From assembly GCA_022820625.1 (NCBI GenBank), contig JAJEFE010000035.1:1-59603 (forward strand): DNA of 59,603 nucleotides. Reading direction: 5' to 3'. The notes below the pieces were generated by a model. That model had not been told where the DNA came from. It saw only the letters and a list, made by a program, of their open reading frames with translations, and ran no database searches. The first letter of the stretch is position 1. The number at the start of each line of letters is the position of its first letter. The DNA comes from Gammaproteobacteria bacterium (GTDB lineage: Bacteria; Pseudomonadota; Gammaproteobacteria; Steroidobacterales; Rariloculaceae). Positions 17,313-25,942 of this stretch are shown here, one piece after another. The position numbers and the translations under genes were made by a program.

Positions 17313-18832
17313 TCCGAATTGCTGGACGGCAGCTTCACGGTCGCGCCGCCCGCCCACCAGATGTAGCCGTCGATGGACTCTGCCCAGAGCGCCAGGTCAA
17401 CCATTGGTTCGCCGTTGCGGAAGTACTTGTCATGGACGTAGGACTTGACTATCGCCAGATCGGTAGTCAAGCCGTGGGTGTTGACGTACATGTCTTCCAT
17501 TCCGGGCACCTTGTCCAGAAAGGTTGCCGCTGTCGGGTGCCTCGGAATGCTGTAGCCCAGGTCGGCCATGACTTCAGTGGGCATGATTCCCCAGCGCATG
17601 TTCTGCAACCATCCATGATCGCCCATCCAGTTGTTGACATGGCGAATGGCCAGGTCACGAGCAAGGTAGTTGATGAGAATCGCCCGCTGGTCCCCGGTTT
17701 GCTCGTGTATCTCGGTGGTGTCGATGTCGCCCTCCGCCAGTTCCCGTTCGCCCCCAGGCGGCATGCCGGGAAGATCTTCCTCTCCGGGCACCCTTGGGAC
17801 ATGATCTTCGGGATCTGCCGTCGTATAGATGCCATCGGCTCGCCGTATCAGCGACTCGTCGCCGGAAAGGATTTCATTCTTCAGCGTACGGCTGCCGCCG
17901 GTACCCACTCCGATGGTCGCCATCGGACTCACGCTCGCGACGATGGGGCCGTCGACAGTCACTGCGGGCCGGTCGCCGACATTGACGTCTTCCCAGTAGA
18001 GTGGCTCTGCGCCCCGGGGATTCTCGTTCCTCCAGAGCGTCCTGATCTGCTCCCAGTCATCGTCCGTATAGATGTGTTGCGGGCGACGCATCCAGTCCGG
18101 GGCTATCCAGAACGCCATGCCCCCCGGACCCGTACCTTCGGACTGTGGTTCCCTGCCTTCCCTGTACTGCCTGACGCTTTCCAGGACCTGGAATACGACG
18201 TCGTTTACCTTCTCCCCGCGCTGGTTGTAGATGCTGCCTTTCGTGGAGATTGCGATGCGCCGGTACGTGTCGCCTTCGGGCGGCGTAAGGTCGGTCACCG
18301 TGCGTTCGTCGGCAACGAGAAAGAGCCTGTCTCCCGGGTAGATCGGGCGGTGAAAGGTGACGTTGTGGTTGAGCTGGGAAACCAGCAGCTTGTCCCGGGC
18401 CGGACCCGGAAACGGCACCATGAACGTATCGTCGTGCGCGGCGTATGTGGGATAGGCGAGCAGGTCTTCGTAGCCCAATTCGCGCGCATAATCGCCGTCG
18501 GAGTACAACCTGTTTTCGGGATCGTACTTGCCGTTCTGGTACGCCACCATTTCCGGCGTTGCCACGATGACAGGTCCTATTCCCGGCGTGTTCCCGGGCA
18601 ACGTGCCGTCGATCAGGGCCTGCACATCCATGGGCCCGCGTTCGTTGATGGCCCGATTTTCGGCCAGGTACTGTTCGACGTGGGGACGCTCCCTTTCGGT
18701 CAGGAGATTCGGGTACAGGGTCAGGAAATCGTCGGAGTCGTCCTGTGCCTGGACAACGTGCACGTTCAAGGTACATAGCGACACCAGAAAAGCGGCACGA
18801 ATCGCGATCCTGTTGGGGAAACACCTGGTCAT
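17309..18832 (-). CDS. Exported MaoC-like double-hotdog protein
   Basis: A 507-residue protein with an N-terminal signal peptide (about 1-29, ending VVQAQ). Residues 100-235 show a MaoC/FAS1-type hotdog pattern (HNVTFHRPIYPGDRLFLVAD, then YNQRGEKVNDVVFQV). A second hotdog-like domain occupies about 385-505 (IRHVNNWMGDHGWL, then the VDLALW strand). MaoC hotdogs normally hydrate acyl-CoA in the cytosol, so a Sec-exported member is unusual and may have lost CoA chemistry. A short LPGMPPGG insert precedes the second domain. It overlaps TlpA upstream and the small hotdog downstream by ATGA. Confidence 0.7.
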   Translation of the reverse strand: MTRCFPNRIAIRAAFLVSLCTLNVHVVQAQDDSDDFLTLYPNLLTERERPHVEQYLAENRAINERGPMDVQALIDGTLPGNTPGIGPVIVATPEMVAYQNGKYDPENRLYSDGDYARELGYEDLLAYPTYAAHDDTFMVPFPGPARDKLLVSQLNHNVTFHRPIYPGDRLFLVADERTVTDLTPPEGDTYRRIAISTKGSIYNQRGEKVNDVVFQVLESVRQYREGREPQSEGTGPGGMAFWIAPDWMRRPQHIYTDDDWEQIRTLWRNENPRGAEPLYWEDVNVGDRPAVTVDGPIVASVSPMATIGVGTGGSRTLKNEILSGDESLIRRADGIYTTADPEDHVPRVPGEEDLPGMPPGGERELAEGDIDTTEIHEQTGDQRAILINYLARDLAIRHVNNWMGDHGWLQNMRWGIMPTEVMADLGYSIPRHPTAATFLDKVPGMEDMYVNTHGLTTDLAIVKSYVHDKYFRNGEPMVDLALWAESIDGYIWWAGGATVKLPSSNSE

Positions 18833-19359
18833 TCCCGTTCTCCTTCAGACGAGTTCCGTGCGAGCAGCCCTTCCACGAGCGGCAACATCTCGTTTACCTC
18901 GATTCGCCCGCCCATCTTGACCCAGCGAACCGTGCCCGAGCGGTCGAGCAGTGCGCTGAACGGTAGCCCGAGCACCCGGTTGCCCAATTGTTCGCTCCAT
19001 GCAAACACCTCATCGGGATCACCCGCATAGATCGGGTAGTCCACGGGAAGAGTCTCCAGGTAGTCAATAACGGCCACCATGTCATCTGCCGCAACTCCGA
19101 GCACCGTGAACTGCTCTGCGTCAAAATGAGACTGAAGTTCGTCCAGGTCGGGCATTTCAATTCGGCACGGCAGGCACCAGGTCGCCCAGAAGTTCACGAG
19201 CAATGGACGACCCGCGTAGCGATCAAGGGCAAATTGCCCGCCGGTTGGGCTACTGAGCGCGGGTGGGTCGGGGACTTCGGCCGCCGTGGTCGAACCAATG
19301 GCGATCCACGAGACAGCCAGCAAGGTACATGTCAACAATTTGCGGCGATACCCGTACAT
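18829..19359 (-). CDS. TlpA-like thiol-disulfide oxidoreductase
   Basis: A 176-residue periplasmic thioredoxin-fold protein. The signal peptide covers about 1-27 (ends TTAAE). The active site is NFWATWCLPCRIEMPDL, a WCxPC motif of the TlpA/ResA/DsbE class, followed by LPFSALLDRSG with the cis-Pro region. It heads a minus-strand operon whose next gene is an exported hotdog protein, overlapping by ATGA. The likely role is to reduce or maintain disulfides in the products of that operon. Confidence 0.88.
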   Translation of the reverse strand: MYGYRRKLLTCTLLAVSWIAIGSTTAAEVPDPPALSSPTGGQFALDRYAGRPLLVNFWATWCLPCRIEMPDLDELQSHFDAEQFTVLGVAADDMVAVIDYLETLPVDYPIYAGDPDEVFAWSEQLGNRVLGLPFSALLDRSGTVRWVKMGGRIEVNEMLPLVEGLLARNSSEGERE

Positions 19360-19682
19360 CTCCGGCTTCCGCTCCTGACGGCAGCACCTGGGGCCAAAAG
19401 GGCCCCGGGAAACTCTGCAAGGCTAGCTCAGGCACGCCTTCTTCGGCCAATAGTTCTTCCCGATACCTCTTATCAAATTGTCGGATTCGATGCAGGCATC
19501 GCCATCCGGAGTGGTTGCCGATGACCCGCTGTCGCCCAAGTCTGCATACGCCAATAAGTGCCATCGGAATCCCCGATGAGAACCATCGGTATAAACATTA
19601 CACGCCAGCCGATGCCTGACCTATATTGACCCGTGCAAGTGTCCTGAATCTGGACTTTTCCGCAACACTGTCAGGAGGGAAC
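19360..19682. other. Intergenic region between TlpA operon and TonB receptor
   Basis: Divergent spacer of about 320 nt. It contains a small GGGGCC/GGCCCC hairpin near 19390 and, close to the receptor, CTATATTGACC, which could serve as a -10 element. A minus-strand open frame of about 100 codons (19250-19564) crosses into TlpA. It has no ribosome site or recognisable domain, so I do not call it a gene. Confidence 0.4.
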
Positions 19683-21749
19683 GTGACTGCCTTAAACTCA
19701 AACTTCCAGTCCATCCACGCCTGGTTGCCAGGCTATCGGTTTGTTATTCCGCTACTCCTGCTGGCGGTGCTTTCCGGTCCTTCGGCACACGCGCAACTCG
19801 AAGAAATTATCGTCACTGCAGAAAAGCGCGAGCAAAGCCTGCAGGATGTTTCCATATCGGTCGAGCAGATCTCCGGCGACGTGATCCGTGAACAGGGTCT
19901 TGTCAATGTCGAGGAGATCCTGAAGAACGTTCCAAGCGCGATCGTTGTGGGCACGGCGCGCGGTTTCGGGGTATCCGTGCGCGGCACGGGATTCGACCTG
20001 CCGCCACAGGTGGGTGAGCAGGCTATCGCCCTGAATACGGATGGCGTGTACAACTTCCGCTCCGAAAGCGGCGTGATCGGCTACTTCGATCTGGCCCGCG
20101 TGGAACTGTTGCGCGGGCCGCAGGGTACGCTCTACGGCCGCAACGCCACCGGCGGCGTCATGAACGTGATCACCGCGGACCCCATAATCGACGAATTTGG
20201 CGGGCATGTGACTGTCGAAGCAGGCGACTACAGCCTGCTTCGCGGCGAAGCGGCCATCAACATGCCGCTCGGCGATGCATGGGCGGCGCGACTTGCCGTG
20301 GCCTCGATCAGTCGGGACGGTTTCCTCAGCGATGGCCACAACGACGCGGACGCGACCGCCGGGCGCCTCAAGTTGCTTTATGCGCCGAACGAGGATTTGC
20401 GGGTGGTGACCAAGCTCGAGGCCAGCAATCTCGGGGGGCACGGACCCGGTGTCTCCAACGGGCGTACATTCGCTGAAGACCCGCTGATAGGTGGCGGACG
20501 CGACGACGAGCGGCAGGACTACGACTCAGTCAGGGCCATGATGCAAATTGACTATTCGGTCGGCCCCGGCACGCTTACGGTTCTACCGAGTTTTCAGACT
20601 GACTCCGGCTACGTGTTGTCGGCGCGGGGTCCGCCAGGGCCCACGCCGCCGCCCCTGAGGCGAATCGACGACCCCATTGTGGCCGAGTCGACCCAGCTTG
20701 AAGTCCGGTATGCTTCGGAACTTGGGTCGCAGGTGGATTGGGTTGCCGGAGTGTATTACTACGATCAGCAGAACGAGGGCGATTCCATGCCCGTTGGAAC
20801 TTTGAGCCTGTCCACGGAAAGCGTGGCCGTGTTCGGACAGGTAACCGCCCCGATAAGCGACAGGACGCGCTTTATCGCCGGAGCCCGCAATAGCTGGGAC
20901 GACAAGGCCTATTCCTACACTCATCCACCTCCGAACCTTCCCGACGGGATGGGCCAGGACGACAAGAGCGACTTTGACTGGAAGTTGGGTATCGAGCACG
21001 ATGTCACGGACGCCGCGATGCTTTACCTGACAGCGTCGGATGCGCATCGGCCAGGCGGGTTCAATACTCTCGCGGACAACACTGCGCCCATCGCGAGCCC
21101 GGGATCGTTTTTCGGTCCGGAGCAATTGCGCGCGTATGAATTTGGATGGAAATCCCGCGTTGCGCAAGACACCGTTCAATTCAATGGTGCCGTCTTTTAC
21201 TATGACTACGAGGACTATCATCTCGCGGACATCTACCATTTTGGTCCGACAGGGCTTTTCGCGCAGTTCGTCAACGGAGATTCGACAATTTCCGGTGCGG
21301 AGATGCAAACTCAGGCATTGTTCGGGGAAGGAGGGCGCTTTGACTTTGCGGTGACCTATCTGGACGGCGAGTTGCATGAAACCGTTGCCAACGGACCGAT
21401 TACCTTCCTGCTCGAAGGGGATACGCTCTCGCACTCGCCCGAGTGGAGGGTGATTGCCGGCCTCCAATATGAGTTCGACCTGGGCGCCAGCGGCTCGCTG
21501 ATGCCCCGACTCGACCTGCGGTACACCGGCGAACAGTTTGTCAACGCGGTCAACAACCCCCCGAATACGCAAGAGGCGTATACAACCGGCGACTTCAACC
21601 TGTCGTACCGGCCGGTGAGCGACGCGTGGTCATTGAATTTCTATGTCAAGAACATCAGCAATGAAGTGGTCAAGATCTTCCTGGCAGGTCCGCACCCGCA
21701 GGTCAGTTCACCACGAACCGTTGGCGCCAGCGCCAATTTTCTGTTCTGA
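19683..21749 (+). CDS. TonB-dependent receptor
   Basis: A 688-residue outer-membrane receptor. I chose GTG 19683 because AGGAGG stands a few bases upstream; an earlier in-frame TTG (19626) lacks one. The signal peptide ends at AHAQ, and the mature protein begins with LEEIIVTAEKREQ, which includes the TonB box-like stretch. The plug motif LRGPQGTLYGRNATGG is intact, and the chain ends in a phenylalanine (ANFLF) as barrel assembly requires. A short Pro-rich loop (RGPPGPTPPPLRR) lies near residue 318. The ligand is unknown. Downstream half-size PepSY genes suggest metal-complex uptake. Confidence 0.92.
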   Translation: MTALNSNFQSIHAWLPGYRFVIPLLLLAVLSGPSAHAQLEEIIVTAEKREQSLQDVSISVEQISGDVIREQGLVNVEEILKNVPSAIVVGTARGFGVSVRGTGFDLPPQVGEQAIALNTDGVYNFRSESGVIGYFDLARVELLRGPQGTLYGRNATGGVMNVITADPIIDEFGGHVTVEAGDYSLLRGEAAINMPLGDAWAARLAVASISRDGFLSDGHNDADATAGRLKLLYAPNEDLRVVTKLEASNLGGHGPGVSNGRTFAEDPLIGGGRDDERQDYDSVRAMMQIDYSVGPGTLTVLPSFQTDSGYVLSARGPPGPTPPPLRRIDDPIVAESTQLEVRYASELGSQVDWVAGVYYYDQQNEGDSMPVGTLSLSTESVAVFGQVTAPISDRTRFIAGARNSWDDKAYSYTHPPPNLPDGMGQDDKSDFDWKLGIEHDVTDAAMLYLTASDAHRPGGFNTLADNTAPIASPGSFFGPEQLRAYEFGWKSRVAQDTVQFNGAVFYYDYEDYHLADIYHFGPTGLFAQFVNGDSTISGAEMQTQALFGEGGRFDFAVTYLDGELHETVANGPITFLLEGDTLSHSPEWRVIAGLQYEFDLGASGSLMPRLDLRYTGEQFVNAVNNPPNTQEAYTTGDFNLSYRPVSDAWSLNFYVKNISNEVVKIFLAGPHPQVSSPRTVGASANFLF

Positions 21750-21764
21750 CATGAACCGGCGGCA

Positions 21765-21789
21765 CGGGGCGCGCATCGGGCGCGCCCCG
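21765..21789 (+). terminator. Hairpin terminator candidate after the receptor
   Basis: A perfect 10-bp GC stem (CGGGGCGCGC / GCGCGCCCCG) with a 5-nt loop starts 15 nt after the receptor stop. It is followed by a weak T-rich tail (TTGCGTCTTT). Confidence 0.6.
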
Positions 21790-21835
21790 TTGCGTCTTTG
21801 TCGCAACGATTTCGAGCGTACTTCGTGGCCTGCCC

Positions 21836-22423
21836 ATGCCTAGACTTCATTTCTTGCGCAGACTGCATCGCTGGGTATCGACATTTGCCATGGTCTTCCT
21901 TGGCTGGATCGGCGTCACGGGCGTGCTGCTTGCCATCGACTCCATGTCGCCGCCGGGCCCTCTCGAAGAAGCACCAGGGGTGGCTCAGGCTTCAGCGCCG
22001 ATGCAAGTCCACGCGGCACTGGGAATGTTTCGGCCGACGATCGCCGAGGCGCTGGCCCACGCTCCTCCCGAGGTGGATTCCGTCGATGTGCAATTGCAGA
22101 GTCTCGATGGTCGGACGGTGATTGCCGTTGCGTTCGGGAACGACGGTTCCGCGCGATACTACGATGCGCTGACCGGGTCGTTCGTGGCGGAACATCGAAA
22201 GACGCGGTTGGCGCGCTGGCTCAACGACATCCCTGCTCGCTTGCGAGTACACAATTTTCTTCAGGACCTGCATCGCGGCAGCATCATCGGCATTCCCGGC
22301 CAGGTCATCGACGTCCTGTCAGGCTTCTGCTTTATTTTCCTGGGCGTCAGCGGGACGATCATGTACCTGCAGGTGCTGATGCGGCGTCGCAGACTGGGGA
22401 AGAAGGCGCTGTTCTGGAGATAG
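21836..22423 (+). CDS. Half-length PepSY-TM protein (first of tandem pair)
   Basis: A 195-residue membrane protein. An N-terminal helix (about 12-33, MVFLGWIGVTGVLLAI), a periplasmic PepSY-like region (about 60-120), a segment with HNFLQDLHRG and a C-terminal helix (about 152-178) make up roughly half of a classic PepSY_TM protein such as the one at 4470. It ends with a basic tail. The next gene encodes a second half-size protein 4 nt later, so the two may pair to restore a four-helix unit. A role with the upstream receptor is likely. Confidence 0.75.
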   Translation: MPRLHFLRRLHRWVSTFAMVFLGWIGVTGVLLAIDSMSPPGPLEEAPGVAQASAPMQVHAALGMFRPTIAEALAHAPPEVDSVDVQLQSLDGRTVIAVAFGNDGSARYYDALTGSFVAEHRKTRLARWLNDIPARLRVHNFLQDLHRGSIIGIPGQVIDVLSGFCFIFLGVSGTIMYLQVLMRRRRLGKKALFWR

Positions 22424-22427
22424 GGGC

Positions 22428-23030
22428 ATGCGCAGGTATCATCGCTGGATCGGCTCGGCGTTCATGCTGTTCCTCTTCTATCTCTTCATAACGGGTACGG
22501 CTACGGGAATCGCTCAACTGCTCGATCCGGAGTCGGCGGCGCCCATTCCCATGAGTGCCGTCCCGGGCGCGCCCATTGCTGAACCGGCCGCCGCCGAACG
22601 GTTGCCTGCAGATGACGTTTCGGCAATGGTCGAAACCGTAGTGGAAGCGGCAATCGCTTTAATCCCGGATATGGAGGCGCCATCGATTCGGCTGCAACTG
22701 CGGACAATTGACGGCAGTCCGCGCGGCATCATCGGGATTGGCGAGTCGGAGTCGGCATTCGACGCGCAAACGGGTGAATCTGCCGCAGTGCCGCGCCCAC
22801 CTCCGGATCTGATGCCCCCGAGGCCGCCACCGGGGTCGGACGGCTACGAGCTTCCGCTGGCCACACTCCTGCAGGAGTATCACAGCGGGCGAATGTTCGG
22901 CCGCCCTGGCGAGTGGGCAATGCTGTGTACCGGGATTGCGATCATACTGTTATGGTTTACCGGCGTCTGTACGTTTTTCTCACTCTGGAATCGGCGACGC
23001 CGGAACGGGCACGCAAGACTTTTCTGGTAG
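22428..23030 (+). CDS. Half-length PepSY-TM protein (second of tandem pair)
   Basis: A 200-residue protein with the same plan as its upstream neighbour: N-terminal helix after MRRYHRWIGSAF, a periplasmic region with QEYHSGRMFG, and a C-terminal helix (IAIILLWFTGVCTFF) followed by RRRRNGHARLFW. The periplasmic part holds a Pro-rich insert (RPPPDLMPPRPPPGSDG, about 123-140). Histidines after each helix may bind heme. Sequence and spacing imply an operon and hetero-oligomer with the upstream protein. Function beyond the family is not known. Confidence 0.7.
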   Translation: MRRYHRWIGSAFMLFLFYLFITGTATGIAQLLDPESAAPIPMSAVPGAPIAEPAAAERLPADDVSAMVETVVEAAIALIPDMEAPSIRLQLRTIDGSPRGIIGIGESESAFDAQTGESAAVPRPPPDLMPPRPPPGSDGYELPLATLLQEYHSGRMFGRPGEWAMLCTGIAIILLWFTGVCTFFSLWNRRRRNGHARLFW

Positions 23031-23082
23031 CGCTTGCACATGTAAACGGTTTTCTCGGTCCGAGGCCACCTGGAGGCAGACA

Positions 23083-23475
23083 ATGCGCAAGTGCGCCATG
23101 ATTCTGATTGGTTTTCTCGCGTGCGTTGCGGCGTTCGCGCATCACTCGGTTGGCAACTTTGATCTGTACAGGACCGTCACGATTACCGGCACCGTCAGCG
23201 AGTTGGAGTGGACCAATCCGCACATGTGGTTATGGGTAGTTGTATCGAAAGACGATGGCACGATTGAGCACTGGGGAGCGGAAGGCGCATCTCCGGCCAA
23301 CATGAATCGACGCGCGGGGTGGACAAAGAACACGGTCAGACCGGGCGACGCCGTGACGGTTGAGCTGCACCCATTCCTCGACGGCAGGACCGGCGGCGCC
23401 CTGTTTCGCGTGACGCTGCCCGATGGCAGCACAATAGGAACGGGTGTTCCGCCTCCGAGTGAGATACCTCGGTAA
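23083..23475 (+). CDS. Secreted DUF6152-type protein (stand-alone)
   Basis: A 130-residue exported protein. ATG 23083 (MRKCAMIL) follows TGGAGG. An upstream in-frame extension overlaps the PepSY gene and is unlikely. The signal ends at AFAHHSVGNFDL, followed by ITGTVSELEWTNPHMWLWV, the signature shared with the fused proteins at 879 and 46142. It therefore represents the N-terminal domain only. Its convergent neighbour 5 nt away encodes the matching partner domain. Molecular function unknown; periplasmic. Confidence 0.8.
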   Translation: MRKCAMILIGFLACVAAFAHHSVGNFDLYRTVTITGTVSELEWTNPHMWLWVVVSKDDGTIEHWGAEGASPANMNRRAGWTKNTVRPGDAVTVELHPFLDGRTGGALFRVTLPDGSTIGTGVPPPSEIPR

Positions 23476-23480
23476 TCGAG

Positions 23481-24215
23481 TCAGTCAGGGGGTGTGAGAT
23501 CCGGCAGCGGTTCGCTCCCCCCATCCAGAACCGCCCTCGGATTCTGAACGCAGTAATACTCGTTCACGGTCCAGTCGGTACGACGCAGATATTCCCTGGT
23601 ATATGTCCAGGGTTCTCGCAACGCGTTGGGTGCCGTGATCGTAGTCTCTATTCTCAGGACATCCGCACTTGCAAGGGACATTCGCTCCATGACCTGCATG
23701 GGGCCGCCGGCGATCACGTCTGAGGTGACACGCACTTCAGGGAGAAAGCCGATGGTGTCAACCACCAGCGTGTCGTCCTCCCAATGCCCGATCGAGTGGC
23801 CGGCGTAAGTCAGGTCCGGATCTTCGGGATGTGCGCGTCCGTCGGTAAAAATACGGCGCGTCATCCCGTCAAATTCCAGCAACATGAGGATGCGGCCGGG
23901 TTCAAGGACGAACTCGAAAGGGTAGGGGCGGTGCATCACCGTGGGCACGCCTATGGGTACGCAGCTTTCGACAGGGCTTTCGGATCGGGACGCGCCCTCG
24001 ACCAGCGGTGGGGCGTCTGCCGCCAGTCCCGCCGGGAGCGTTCCGGGCCTGTCGTTGCTCCAGACTCCGGTGGTCAAATCCGGAAGCTCGGCCAGTCGCG
24101 CCCACTCGGCAACTGCGTCCGCATTCGGGGCCTGTTGACTCGAGCCGATTTCGACCTGCGTAACAGCGAGCGCTGCAACCAGGGCAGCCGGATACGCCCG
24201 CCTGTAGTTGATCAT
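23481..24215 (-). CDS. Secreted 'GHSIG-WEDDTLVVDT' family protein
   Basis: A 244-residue exported protein with a signal peptide (about 1-25). The central block runs CVPIGVPTVMH..PYPFEF, then a DGR-HP segment, then GHSIGHWEDDTLVVDT at about 139-154, and ends with EYYCVQNP. The same block forms the second domain of the proteins at 879 and 46142 and the core of 37749-38588. No Pfam name comes to mind. It sits convergent to a stand-alone DUF6152 gene and upstream-to-downstream with a peroxiredoxin-like gene (12 nt gap), so probably co-transcribed with the latter. Confidence 0.7.
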   Translation of the reverse strand: MINYRRAYPAALVAALAVTQVEIGSSQQAPNADAVAEWARLAELPDLTTGVWSNDRPGTLPAGLAADAPPLVEGASRSESPVESCVPIGVPTVMHRPYPFEFVLEPGRILMLLEFDGMTRRIFTDGRAHPEDPDLTYAGHSIGHWEDDTLVVDTIGFLPEVRVTSDVIAGGPMQVMERMSLASADVLRIETTITAPNALREPWTYTREYLRRTDWTVNEYYCVQNPRAVLDGGSEPLPDLTPPD

Positions 24216-24227
24216 CGTGGCAATTGG

Positions 24228-25010
24228 CTACTCGATTGCCGCTCTGGCCGCAGCAAGCAACGCGTCCTGACTGATCCGCACCGCGAAGTTGTTATTCACA
24301 TACGAAAACCGAATGGTGCCGGACTGGTCCAGGATAAACGCCCCGGGCGTGATGAGATAGCCGCCGGTCTGCTCTCTCAGGTCTCTGCCGCGGTCGTCCC
24401 TGACGTGATCGAGATAGTGCTCGACCACCTGGAAGCGCAGCCCGAACTTCGTTGCGACCTCAACCGTGCTGTCCGAGAGCAACGTGTAATCGACGGGCTC
24501 TTCTGCCATGAATTCCTGCAATTGCGACGGCGTGTCGGTGCTGACCGCCAGAATCCGGTAGCCCATTTCCTGCAATGCACCGGCACTGCCCTGCAGCTCT
24601 CGCAGGTGCGCATTGCAGTACGGGCACCAGCCTCCCCGGTAAAAGATCAGGAGGGTAGGCTGCTCCGCTACGGCAGCATTCAAATCGAACGACGTTCCAT
24701 CGGTAGCCAGCAGAGTGCTGTTATCCGGAATCTTGTCGCCATTCTGCAGCGGTGAGACGACGGAAACATCAACCCAGGGTCCGAAGCCGCTTTCGTCCAT
24801 GTTTCCCGCTGTTGGCGCCGGCCCCACCGTCACACCGATACCGTCGGGGGCCAGTGTGCCAACGGGGAGGGGTGGAGGCATGCCGGGGGGCGGACCCGGC
24901 GGAGGCGCGTCCGGAGGACCTCCCTGGGCAAAGGCAGTCGGCAACACCAACGCCGTGCAGAAAACTATGGCAAGCAGTCTGAGAATCGCATGAATCTTCG
25001 TATGCAACAT
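24228..25010 (-). CDS. Exported peroxiredoxin-like (AhpC/TSA) protein with Pro/Gly-rich leader
   Basis: A 260-residue protein. The signal peptide (1-29) is followed by a Pro/Gly/Met tract (about 30-48, PPPGPPPGMPPPLP) and a thioredoxin-fold domain from about 95. YRGGWCPYCNAHLREL gives a CxxC active site of the peroxiredoxin-like family. TPGAFILDQSG supplies the conserved cis-Pro region. It probably reduces peroxides or disulfides in the periplasm. The low-complexity leader resembles those in other exported proteins of this window. A good ribosome site is not obvious. Confidence 0.82.
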   Translation of the reverse strand: MLHTKIHAILRLLAIVFCTALVLPTAFAQGGPPDAPPPGPPPGMPPPLPVGTLAPDGIGVTVGPAPTAGNMDESGFGPWVDVSVVSPLQNGDKIPDNSTLLATDGTSFDLNAAVAEQPTLLIFYRGGWCPYCNAHLRELQGSAGALQEMGYRILAVSTDTPSQLQEFMAEEPVDYTLLSDSTVEVATKFGLRFQVVEHYLDHVRDDRGRDLREQTGGYLITPGAFILDQSGTIRFSYVNNNFAVRISQDALLAAARAAIE

Positions 25011-25020
25011 GTCTTTGTAC

Positions 25021-25821
25021 CTATGCTGTTGTTATGTAGGGTCGCAGGTAATTCTTGAAATCGTCCGTTGGTGCTTCGAGAAGGAACTGGCAGACGAAGT
25101 CCACGGCCGGCTGCAGAAAAGGGTACGTGTCGCAGGTGGCCCAGCCCGGCTTCGCATATTCGACCGGAGACTCCACGACCGCCTTGCGCCACGCGCTGGC
25201 ATTGTCGTACCAGAGCTCCGAGACACGGACGAAAGGGCCCAGCCTGGGTTCCTCCACCCGCTTGTAGCTGAAAAATCGCTTGAGTCCCGGCTGGTCAGCC
25301 ACTTCCTTTGCGTGAATGTTCAGGAACCAGTCCTCGCCTTCGTCGATCGGTACGCCGTCGGGGTACTTGTGCGCCGTGATCCAGCGAATGTTCGTGCCGT
25401 CGTCCAGCGTCAGTCCCTTGCCCAGGAAGTCGTCCGCCCGGCGGCTCTGGACGAAGATCATGACCGGCGGGTTCGGTCCGCCCGGGCTCCCCGCCCAGCC
25501 TGCGCTGCGGGCTTCGCCATCAGGCTGGCCCACCACCTTCGTATAGCCCGGAGGCCAGGCCTCGCCCAATGCCGTACCGTGGTCCATGACGCCGCCTACC
25601 CATGGATGTTCGCGCCACCAGTGCTCCGTCATGCGCCAGTTGTACGGGCAGAAACGCTCCGAACCCTTCGGTGCCGGCAGCGCGCGATAGCTCGTATACC
25701 GCTCCAGTATGGGATCGAGTTGGCTAATCGTTTCTCGAGCGTGGTCCTTGAGCAGCCACCTTTCCATCAGTGGCAAATCGTTCATGTCAGCGAGATTCAG
25801 TATCAGGTAACTGCGCAACAT
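25021..25821 (-). CDS. EthD-like duplicated alpha/beta-barrel protein (paralogue 1)
   Basis: A 266-residue cytoplasmic protein. ATG 25821 follows GGGGAGG with correct spacing. Two related halves are visible: LMERWLLKDHARE near the N-terminus and GEDWFLNIHAKEVADQPGL in the second half. It is clearly homologous to the protein at 26955-27728, sharing WFLN/WYLN, QPGL.RFFS.K and SELWY. Such ferredoxin-like barrels often act on aromatic or polyketide substrates (EthD, dehydratases) or as co-factors of monooxygenases. A middle segment (about 120-140) is Gly/Pro-rich. Function not assigned. Confidence 0.6.
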   Translation of the reverse strand: MLRSYLILNLADMNDLPLMERWLLKDHARETISQLDPILERYTSYRALPAPKGSERFCPYNWRMTEHWWREHPWVGGVMDHGTALGEAWPPGYTKVVGQPDGEARSAGWAGSPGGPNPPVMIFVQSRRADDFLGKGLTLDDGTNIRWITAHKYPDGVPIDEGEDWFLNIHAKEVADQPGLKRFFSYKRVEEPRLGPFVRVSELWYDNASAWRKAVVESPVEYAKPGWATCDTYPFLQPAVDFVCQFLLEAPTDDFKNYLRPYITTA

Positions 25822-25942
25822 CACGCACCTCCCCTGGTCCAGGGTACAAGTTAGTTCATCGAGCATGTGTGCCCAAAATCGTTATTATTGATTCCACCTA
25901 TTTGTGGGCCAAATTCGGGAATGCGGCCCTGGGGGACATGAA

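Noticed and set aside
19250..19564. Minus-strand frame overlapping the TlpA start
   Set aside because: Some stretches look protein-like, but there is no ribosome site, no domain, and it runs into TlpA in another frame.
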